From DASRRB01 sp036732755 (GTDB taxonomy: Bacteria; Planctomycetota; B15-G4; SIAN01): a stretch of 5,523 bases of DNA. Numbering within the stretch: the stretch's first letter is position 1; the number at the start of each line of letters is the position of its first letter. Below are positions 1 to 4,877 of this stretch, one piece after another. Location of the stretch: assembly GCA_036732755.1 (NCBI GenBank), contig DAINBU010000202.1:1-5523 (forward strand). Direction: 5' to 3'. The notes beneath the pieces are model-generated. The model saw only the letters and a list, made by a program, of their open reading frames with translations, ran no database searches and was not told the origin of the DNA. A program made the position numbers and the translations under genes.

Positions 1-113
1 ATCGAAACGAGGTCTTCTCCCGCGGCCTCTTCACCCCCGCCCTCGACGTCCGCTCCTCGTCGCCATCCCACTTTCGCGGTCCCGCCCCGCCGATCGACCC
101 CCCGGCCCGCCGG

Positions 114-2210
114 CTAGCGCTTCGCCGCCGCCTCGTCGCCGAGCTCGAGCTGCCGCTGCGCGTCGATCTCCTCGCGGTTGACGCGCTCGAAGATCCGCTC
201 GAACTGCTCGACGAGCGCCTTCTCCCCCGCGAACACCTTCTTCATCTGCCGCACCAGCTGCAGCACGAGCCGCAGCGTGCGCACCAGATCGCCGTGCGAG
301 GCGTTGGTGAGCTGGCCGATCTCCTCGAAGGTCGCGCCCTCCCACCAGGCGAGCATCACGGCGCCGATCTTGAAGTCGAGGCGGCGCGTCTGCGGATGGA
401 TGCCGAGGTCGCGCTCGCGCGCGGCGATCCGCTCGACGATCTGCTCGGCGTCGGCCTTGAACGGCCCGAGCACCTGCGGCGCGAGGCGCTGGAAGAGGTC
501 GCTCTTCCTCTCCTCGAAGACCACGGCGGCGAGCAGGATCGCGATCTGCACGTCGTCGAGCGCGCGCAGCAGCCCCGAGGAGACCAGCTCGACGATCGGC
601 ATCTCGTAGCCGTTGATGCGGCGCGCGAAGTGGCCCTTCGCGAGGACGCCGGTCGCGTCGACGTAGCCGAGCTCCTCGAGCAGGCTCAGCCGTTTCGCGA
701 TGGAGTCGCGCTGCTTCTGCTCGTTCTGCTCGCGCTTCTTCTTCGCCATCCGCGCCCACTGGTAGTTGTTGAACGACTTCTCCCACGCCTCGAAGAGGCG
801 GTCGCCCAGCGTGTGGCGCAGGTTCAGGATCGTCGCGTAGGAGAGGTTGAAGCGGCTGCGGATCGGCTCCACCTGGCCGAAGATCGTGCGGCGCAGGTCG
901 TCGAGGCGGTCGCGCTCGTCGACGATCGAGAAGACGAGCCCCTCTTCGTCGATGCCCTGCCGCCCCGCGCGCCCCGCCATCTGCTGGTACTCGCGGGTCA
1001 TCAGGCGGTCGAAGCCGACGCCGTCGAACTTGCGCAGCGACGAGAAGACCACCGTGCGCGCCGGCATGTTGATCCCGAGCGCGAACGTCTCGGTCGTGAA
1101 GAGCAGCCTGAGCAGCGAGGAGGTGAAGAGCCGCTCGACCAGTTCCTTGTGGAGGGGGAGGAGCCCGGCGTGGTGGAAGCTCACGCCCGACAGCGCGAGC
1201 GCGCGCAGCTCGTCGAGCGCGCCGTCGGCGCGGATCTCGAAGCGGTCGCAGATCTCGTCGAAGAGCTTCTCGATGCGCTCGCGGTCCGTCGCGTCGAGCA
1301 GCCGGCGGCGCGCGCTCTCCCGCGCGCGCGCCTCGACCTCGCGCCGGCTGAAGCAGAAGAAGAGCACCGGCATGAGGTGGTCGCGCTCGAGGCGGTCGAG
1401 CAGCTCGTCCGCGCCGGCGCCGCGGCCGCCTCCGCCGGACGTGCCGCGACCGCCACGCGGTCCGCCATGTCCGCCGCGGCCGCCCGGTTGGCCGCGACCA
1501 CCATGTTGGCCGCGGCCGAAGGCAGTCGGACGGTGCAGCCGCGGCAGCTGCTTGACCTTGTCGGCGCGCTTGGGGCCGAGGCCGGGCAGGTGCAGGTAAT
1601 GGAGGAGGGGGACCGGCCGGTCGGTGCTCACCACGGTCGCCATCTCGCGGCCGCGCACCTGGCTCACCCACTCGCCGAACTGCGCGAGGTTGCTCACCGT
1701 GGCCGACAGCGCGAGGAGCCGCGCCGACCCGGGGAGGAAGATGATCGACTCCTCCCAGACGGTCCCGCGCTCGGGATCGTCCATGTAGTGGACCTCGTCG
1801 AAGACGATCAGCCCGAGGTCGAGGAGCTCCGGCCCGCGCTCGAAGATCGAATTCCGGAAGATCTCGGTCGTCATGATCACGAGGGGGGCGGTCGCCCGCA
1901 TCGTGACGTCGCCGGTCATGATCCCGACCTCGAACTCCTTCAGCGCCCGGAAGTCGCGGAACTTCTGGTTGGAGAGCGCCTTGATCGGGGCGGTGTAGAT
2001 GGCCCGGCGGCCGCTCTGGATGCAGTGCTCGATCGCGTACTCGGCGACGAGGGTCTTGCCGGCGCCGGTCGGCGCCGAGACGAGGACGTCCCGGTCTGCC
2101 CGGATCGCCGCGATCGCGGCGCGCTGGAACGGGTTGAGGATGTAACCGCGCCAGTGGGCGACCTCGTCGGGGAGGTCGCCGGTCGGAGTCGGAGGATGGG
2201 CCGAGGCCAA
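114..2210 (-). CDS. Ski2/HelY-like superfamily 2 RNA helicase with DSHCT domain and RGG-like insert
   Basis: This 698-aa protein is predicted to be an ATP-dependent 3'-5' RNA (possibly RNA/DNA) helicase of the Ski2/Mtr4/HelY family, cytoplasmic and probably acting in RNA turnover. Motifs in order are Walker A APTGAGKT (46-53), motif Ia TAPIKALSNQK (73-83), motif II DEVH followed by YMDD (138-145), motif III SAT (169-171), motif IV region FFCFSRRE (284-291), motif V TTETFALGINMP (372-383) and motif VI QMAGRAGRQG (410-419). A winged-helix region follows (about 440-480), then a short charged helix (about 487-507) and a DSHCT-type helical domain (about 530-690). It lacks the large arch of eukaryotic Mtr4 and is shorter than mycobacterial HelY. 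A Gly/Arg-rich stretch (229-266) lies between the RecA domains. The start is TTG at 2210: the frame is closed upstream at 2301-2303, no other ATG, GTG or TTG occurs before the conserved PFQ segment, and no Shine-Dalgarno motif precedes it. Family assignment is firm; the biological substrate is inferred. Confidence 0.95.
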   Translation of the reverse strand: MASAHPPTPTGDLPDEVAHWRGYILNPFQRAAIAAIRADRDVLVSAPTGAGKTLVAEYAIEHCIQSGRRAIYTAPIKALSNQKFRDFRALKEFEVGIMTGDVTMRATAPLVIMTTEIFRNSIFERGPELLDLGLIVFDEVHYMDDPERGTVWEESIIFLPGSARLLALSATVSNLAQFGEWVSQVRGREMATVVSTDRPVPLLHYLHLPGLGPKRADKVKQLPRLHRPTAFGRGQHGGRGQPGGRGGHGGPRGGRGTSGGGGRGAGADELLDRLERDHLMPVLFFCFSRREVEARARESARRRLLDATDRERIEKLFDEICDRFEIRADGALDELRALALSGVSFHHAGLLPLHKELVERLFTSSLLRLLFTTETFALGINMPARTVVFSSLRKFDGVGFDRLMTREYQQMAGRAGRQGIDEEGLVFSIVDERDRLDDLRRTIFGQVEPIRSRFNLSYATILNLRHTLGDRLFEAWEKSFNNYQWARMAKKKREQNEQKQRDSIAKRLSLLEELGYVDATGVLAKGHFARRINGYEMPIVELVSSGLLRALDDVQIAILLAAVVFEERKSDLFQRLAPQVLGPFKADAEQIVERIAARERDLGIHPQTRRLDFKIGAVMLAWWEGATFEEIGQLTNASHGDLVRTLRLVLQLVRQMKKVFAGEKALVEQFERIFERVNREEIDAQRQLELGDEAAAKR
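1419..1520 (-). repeat. Gly/Arg-rich RGG-like repeat segment inside the helicase gene
   Basis: This segment encodes helicase residues 231-264, nearly all Gly, Arg, His, Gln and Pro in imperfect units such as GRGQHGG, GRGQPGG, GRGGHGG and PRGGRG. The DNA shows the matching degenerate repeat (GGCCGCGGCCAACATGGTGG-like blocks). It falls between motif III of RecA domain 1 and motif IV of RecA domain 2 and keeps the reading frame. RGG/RG repeats in known RNA-binding proteins are disordered RNA contacts; that role here is inference. Confidence 0.8.
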
Positions 2211-2464
2211 GGTGGGGAAAGGTTGTTCGTGGATTGTTGGGGGAGCGGTCGCGCGGATCTTGGCGAGGAAAGTCGGGTGCCGCGGACGTCCCGGTCGCGA
2301 TTAAGATCGCCGCTCGGCGGCCACGTCATTCTGGGGAGAGTCCGGGGGAGGGATCCGACGGCGCTGCGCGTGCGCGCGGCCCGTCCCGAAACCTCCCGCT
2401 CCGCCTTCGGCGCGGCCATTGAAACCGGCGAACGGGGCCGAATCCAGCAGGAGGATTTCGAGAG
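2211..2464. other. Divergent intergenic region between the helicase and the small-protein gene
   Basis: This 254-base spacer must hold the start signals of both divergent genes. It is GC-rich except for a small AT-richer island at 2299-2308 (GATTAAGATC). TAAGAT at 2302-2307 could serve as a plus-strand -10, and the reverse reading (CTTAAT) as a minus-strand -10. Neither has a convincing -35 partner; the best on the minus strand is an ATGACG 18 bases away. TTGAAA at 2419-2424 looks like a plus-strand -35 but no -10 follows at the right distance. No gene, repeat or RNA structure is supportable here, so any promoter assignment is tentative. Confidence 0.3.
2449..2455 (+). promoter_or_regulatory. 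Strong Shine-Dalgarno site of the 89-aa gene
   Basis: AGGAGGA lies 9 bases before the ATG at 2465. It is the best ribosome binding site in the window and fixes the start of the small gene. It is also the main evidence that this short frame is really translated. Confidence 0.8.
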
Positions 2465-2734
2465 ATGGAAAAGGCGAGCAGTCTGAAGGGTGGTTCCGAG
2501 GTCGTGCGCCGCGTGGCGCCGCTCAAGCTGATGATCGGCCTGCTCTACCGCGAGCTCGACGCCGCGAAGAGCGACGCCGCGGTCAGCGTCGATCGCGCGC
2601 TGTTCGAGTCGGTCCTGACGACGCTCGAGTGCGTCGTCGAGGACGTCGAGACGCGCGCGGGCGGGAAGCTCGAGGAGCGCCGCGTCGTCGAGCCGGCGAC
2701 CGCCTCCCGCATCGCCGCCGCGCCGCGCGTCTGA
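2465..2734 (+). CDS. Conserved-looking hypothetical protein, 89 aa
   Basis: I do not recognise this protein. It starts with ATG behind a near-perfect Shine-Dalgarno site and ends with TGA 12 bases before a strong hairpin terminator, so it looks like a complete, possibly monocistronic gene. The product is soluble-looking: a short polar N-terminus (1-15), a helix-prone segment with hydrophobic spacing (about 17-33, APLKLMIGLLYRELD), a second likely amphipathic helix (about 42-62, containing the only cysteine, C56, in LECVVED), and a charged, Ala-rich tail that is probably disordered. There is no signal peptide; the LKLMIGLLY stretch is too short and too charged at its end to be a confident membrane span. 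No catalytic motif or metal site is visible. Its divergent partner is the helicase and the next gene is the FtsQ-like protein; neither suggests a function. Translation is likely; function is unknown. Confidence 0.75.
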   Translation: MEKASSLKGGSEVVRRVAPLKLMIGLLYRELDAAKSDAAVSVDRALFESVLTTLECVVEDVETRAGGKLEERRVVEPATASRIAAAPRV

Positions 2735-2746
2735 CGTCGCGATCGG

Positions 2747-2792
2747 CGGCCGGCGCCGGCGCGCGTTGCGCGTCCGGCGCCGGCCGATATTT
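2747..2792 (+). terminator. Hairpin terminator after the 89-aa gene
   Basis: A perfect 13-base inverted repeat has arms at 2747-2759 (CGGCCGGCGCCGG) and 2774-2786 (CCGGCGCCGGCCG). The 14-base loop can form a further short GCGCG/CGCGT stem around TTG. It is followed directly by ATATTT (2787-2792), a short, interrupted T tract. The position 12 bases past the stop codon and the very stable stem fit an intrinsic terminator; the weak T tract lowers certainty. It could instead act as an mRNA 3'-end stabiliser. Confidence 0.6.
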
Positions 2793-2849
2793 CGGGATCT
2801 CCATCGGGCGGGATTTCCGTAGGCGCGAGAGGTCCGCAGGGAGGGTTCC

Positions 2850-3776
2850 GTGGCGGGAACGTCGGGACGGGGAGCGGGCGCGTTCGCGCTCGCGCGGCGG
2901 GTCTTCCTGCCGCTCACGGCGGTCGGCGTCGCGACGGTGATCTTCGGATTGCCGCACGTGCGCGCCATCGAGGCGCAGCAGTCGTCGGCGTACGTCGCCG
3001 ATCCGGAGCAGTGCGAGCTCGAGCGCGCGCCGGCCTGGTTCGGCGCCGACGTCGAGGCGGACGTGCGCGCCGCGCTGGCGGCGCTGCCGCCGCAGACCCT
3101 GCGCGACGACGCGGCGGTCGAGGCGTTCGCCGCCACGCTCGCGCGCTCGTGCGGCTGGATCAAGTCGGTCGACCGCGCCGCCAAGCGCTACCCCAACCGC
3201 CTCGAGCTCGGGCTCACGCTGCGCCGGCCGGTCGCGCTGGTGGAGGGGGTCGAGCAGCTCTGGCTCGCCGACGCCGAGGGCGTCGTCGTCGCGCCGGTCG
3301 CGCAGGCGGCCGACTACGTGAAGGAGCACGACCTGCCGATCGTCCACTCCGCGGGCAAGCTCGCGGGCTGCGTCGCGGGCCGGCAGCTCGAGGATCGCGC
3401 GGTGCTCGACGGCCTCGCCGTCGCGCAGGAGATCGCGCCGTTCCGCGACGAGCTGCACGGGCGTGACCTCGAAGTCGTGATCATCGACGTCGCCGGACCG
3501 CGCCGCGCCGGCGCGACCGCGCTGTCGGAGGTCGACCTCTACACGCGCTCGGGCCTCGCCATCGAGTGGGGGCGCGCGCGCTCGGGCGGCCGGCTCGGCA
3601 AGCTCGAACCCGCCCCCGACGCGAAGATCCGCGGCCTGCTGAGCGTCGCCGCGAGCCGCAGCGGGATCGCCGGGATCCGCTGCGTCCGCCTGCAGTTCAC
3701 CCCGCCGGCGGTCGTGAACGAGGACCCGAACGGGCCCGAGGCGACGCTCCTCTCGCGCCTGCGCGAAGAGAACTGA
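2850..3776 (+). CDS. FtsQ/DivIB-like single-pass membrane protein with POTRA domain
   Basis: This 308-aa protein resembles the division protein FtsQ/DivIB, which links early and late divisome proteins (FtsB/FtsL) at the septum. A basic N-terminus with R16-R17 precedes one membrane span (about 18-34), giving a cytoplasmic N-terminus and an exported body. A POTRA-type domain (about 54-131) ends in the typical pattern CGWIKSV, RYPNRLEL, RRPVALVEG (101-133). This is followed by an LADAEGVVVAP strand (139-149) and a beta-rich domain to about 284, including a YTRSGLAIEWG segment (231-241) and a closing strand IRCVRLQF (277-284). The start is GTG at 2850 with AGGGAGGG at 2838-2845. Four cysteines (C55, C101, C174, C278) lie in the exported part, unusual for FtsQ and possibly disulfide-forming. 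No dcw-cluster gene is adjacent; L13 follows 92 bases later under its own promoter. The fold assignment is from sequence pattern; a division role is inferred and it could be a POTRA protein with another partner. Confidence 0.8.
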   Translation: MAGTSGRGAGAFALARRVFLPLTAVGVATVIFGLPHVRAIEAQQSSAYVADPEQCELERAPAWFGADVEADVRAALAALPPQTLRDDAAVEAFAATLARSCGWIKSVDRAAKRYPNRLELGLTLRRPVALVEGVEQLWLADAEGVVVAPVAQAADYVKEHDLPIVHSAGKLAGCVAGRQLEDRAVLDGLAVAQEIAPFRDELHGRDLEVVIIDVAGPRRAGATALSEVDLYTRSGLAIEWGRARSGGRLGKLEPAPDAKIRGLLSVAASRSGIAGIRCVRLQFTPPAVVNEDPNGPEATLLSRLREEN

Positions 3777-3800
3777 TCCGCCCGACCCCGCGGGGCGTCC

Positions 3801-3828
3801 TTGACCTCCGAGGGGGCGCCTATAGACT
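3801..3828 (+). promoter_or_regulatory. Sigma-70-type promoter of rplM-rpsI
   Basis: TTGACC (3801-3806) and TAGACT (3823-3828) are separated by 16 bases, matching the housekeeping -35/-10 consensus at 5 of 6 and 4 of 6 positions. Transcription would start near 3835, giving a leader of about 34 bases before the rplM ATG. This is the only clear promoter in the window. It sits where a strong ribosomal-protein promoter is expected. Confidence 0.65.
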
Positions 3829-3854
3829 CCTCCGCCTCTTTTCCGGCGGCGGAG
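3827..3854 (+). promoter_or_regulatory. Inverted repeat in the rplM leader covering the only Shine-Dalgarno-like GGAG
   Basis: CTCC-T-CCGCC (3827-3836) can pair with GGCGG-C-GGAG (3845-3854), one mismatch, with loop TCTTTTCC (3837-3844). The right arm contains GGAG at 3851-3854, the only Shine-Dalgarno-like sequence before rplM, itself 14 bases from the ATG and therefore rather distant. The predicted transcription start near 3835 would remove most of the left arm, so the structure would form mainly in read-through RNA from upstream. A regulatory role is inference; L13 autoregulation of the rplM leader is known in Escherichia coli. Confidence 0.35.
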
Positions 3855-3868
3855 CTGCGCGCAGTCGC

Positions 3869-4306
3869 ATGAAGACCACGTATCCGAAGGAAGCCGACGT
3901 CCCGCGCGGCTGGCACCTCGTGAACGCCGAGGGCCAGGTGCTCGGACGCATGGCGACCCGCATCGCCACGATCCTGATGGGCAAGCACCGGCCGATCTAC
4001 TCGCCGCAGCTCGACACGGGCGAGTTCGTCGTGGTCATCAACGCGAAGAGCGTGAAGCTGACCGGAACCAAGCTGCAGAACCGGCTGGTGCGCCACCACA
4101 CCGGCTGGATCGGCCACCTGCGCGAGATCCCGGCCGCGCGCGTGATGAAGGACCGGCCCGAGGAGCTCGTCACGCTCGCGGTGCGGCGCATGCTGCCCAA
4201 GACGAAGCTCGGCCGCCGCATGCTGACCAAGCTCAAGATCTACCCCGGCGCGGAGCATCCCCACGCCGCGCAGAACCCGGCGCCGCTCGACCTCGCCAAG
4301 CGCTGA
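3869..4306 (+). CDS. rplM: 50S ribosomal protein L13
   Basis: This is uL13, an early-assembly protein of the large ribosomal subunit that binds 23S rRNA. The 145 residues match the usual bacterial length of about 142. Recognisable segments are WHLVNAEGQVLGRMATRIAT (15-34), LMGKHRP (36-42), DTGEFVVVINA (49-59), LTGTKLQNR (64-72), and the family signature region around VRRMLPKTKLGRRML (105-119), followed by KLKIYPGAEHPHAAQNP. The frame stays open upstream to 3566, but the ATG at 3869 puts the conserved WHLVNAEG motif at the usual distance from the start and lies just behind the promoter at 3801-3828. The Shine-Dalgarno is weak (GGAG at 3851-3854, 14 bases away). The gene forms an operon with rpsI 47 bases downstream, as in most bacteria. 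Confidence 0.97.
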   Translation: MKTTYPKEADVPRGWHLVNAEGQVLGRMATRIATILMGKHRPIYSPQLDTGEFVVVINAKSVKLTGTKLQNRLVRHHTGWIGHLREIPAARVMKDRPEELVTLAVRRMLPKTKLGRRMLTKLKIYPGAEHPHAAQNPAPLDLAKR

Positions 4307-4353
4307 CGAGCGCGCGCCCACCCGTCCGAACTCCCCGAGGATGGTCCGAGTCC

Positions 4354-4836
4354 ATGAGTGACGATCGCACGCCTCCCCTGGATCCCGCCGCCGCTCCCGT
4401 CGAAGAGGCGCCCGTGCGCGCCGTGCCGCGCCTGCGCGGCAAGAAGCTGAACGGCTACTTCTGGGGCACCGGCCGCCGCAAGACGGCGGTGGCGCGCGTG
4501 CGCGTGCGCGAGGGCTCGGGCACGTTCCTCGTGAACGAGCTCGAAGCGAAGAAGTACTTCAAGACGGTCGGCGAGCACATCGACGTCTTCGCGCCGCTCG
4601 CCGCGATCTCGGGCGAGAAGAAGTGGGACGTCTTCGTCACCGTCAACGGCGGCGGCCGCGTCGGCGCCTCCGGCGCGGTGCGCATGGGCCTGGCGCGCGC
4701 GCTCTGCAACGCCGACGAGACGCTCGAGCCGGCGCTGCGCGACGCGGGCTTCCTCACGCGCGACAGCCGCATGAAGGAGCGCAAGAAGTACGGCCAGCGC
4801 GGCGCGCGTCGCCGCTTCCAGTTCTCCAAGCGCTGA
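4354..4836 (+). CDS. rpsI: 30S ribosomal protein S9
   Basis: This is uS9, a small-subunit head protein whose C-terminal SKR tail reaches the P-site tRNA; the tail is intact (FQFSKR, 155-160). Other landmarks are GTGRRKTAVARVRV (38-51), the signature GGGRVGASGAVRMGLARAL (99-117) and LTRDSRMKERKKYG (134-147). Position 105 is Ala where the family signature normally has Gln (GGGxxGQ). The 160-aa length exceeds the usual ~130 because of a Pro/Ala/acidic extension of about 33 residues before GYFWGTGRR. ATG 4354 is chosen with GAGGA at 4337-4341, 12 bases upstream. A GTG at 4414 with AAGAGG at 4403-4408 would give 140 residues and is a plausible alternative start. The gene follows rplM by 47 bases with no terminator between, so the two are probably co-transcribed. 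Confidence 0.96.
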   Translation: MSDDRTPPLDPAAAPVEEAPVRAVPRLRGKKLNGYFWGTGRRKTAVARVRVREGSGTFLVNELEAKKYFKTVGEHIDVFAPLAAISGEKKWDVFVTVNGGGRVGASGAVRMGLARALCNADETLEPALRDAGFLTRDSRMKERKKYGQRGARRRFQFSKR

Positions 4837-4844
4837 GCGACGAT

Positions 4845-4867
4845 CCCGCGCTCGCGCCGCTCGCGGG
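4845..4867 (+). promoter_or_regulatory. Small hairpin overlapping the ribosome binding region of the yebC-family gene
   Basis: CCCGCG (4845-4850) is complementary to CGCGGG (4862-4867) around an 11-base loop. The right arm overlaps the G tract 4865-4870, the only candidate Shine-Dalgarno for the GTG at 4878. There is no T tract, so it is not an intrinsic terminator. A role in limiting translation or coupling it to rpsI is speculative, since short GC stems arise easily by chance at this base composition. Confidence 0.25.
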
Positions 4868-4877
4868 GGGCCCGGAC

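Noticed and set aside
1..113. Possible gene ends at the left edge: a minus-strand frame from GTG at 69-71 running off the window, and a plus-strand frame open from 1 to the TAG at 115-117.
   Set aside because: Both are under 40 codons, neither has a ribosome binding site or recognisable residues, and open frames of this size are expected by chance here.
847..1599. Several other Arg/Ser/Pro-rich open frames on either strand inside the helicase, L13, S9 and FtsQ-like genes.
   Set aside because: They overlap clearly identified genes, have biased composition typical of out-of-frame GC-rich DNA, and lack start signals.
3..2486. A very long plus-strand open frame (over 820 codons, open from the left edge) antisense to the whole helicase gene.
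   Set aside because: It lies in the register where its first codon position faces the helicase wobble base, so stop codons need an A or T that is almost never present at this GC level. Its translation is Arg/Glu/Ala/Leu-rich low-complexity sequence with no recognisable motif, whereas the minus-strand frame has all helicase motifs.
2735..2849. A promoter for the FtsQ-like gene in the gap behind the hairpin.
   Set aside because: Apart from the ATATTT tail of the hairpin, I could not find a -35/-10 pair at proper spacing. A promoter is expected but not identifiable.
3788..3797. CCCCGCGGGG palindrome after the FtsQ-like gene as a terminator.
   Set aside because: The palindrome leaves no room for a proper loop and is not followed by a T run.
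4341..4361. A six-codon mini frame (ATG at 4341 to TGA at 4359-4361) overlapping the rpsI start, resembling a regulatory leader peptide.
   Set aside because: Its only Shine-Dalgarno-like GAGG directly touches the ATG, leaving no spacing, and the same bases serve as the rpsI ribosome binding site. A chance ATG is more likely.
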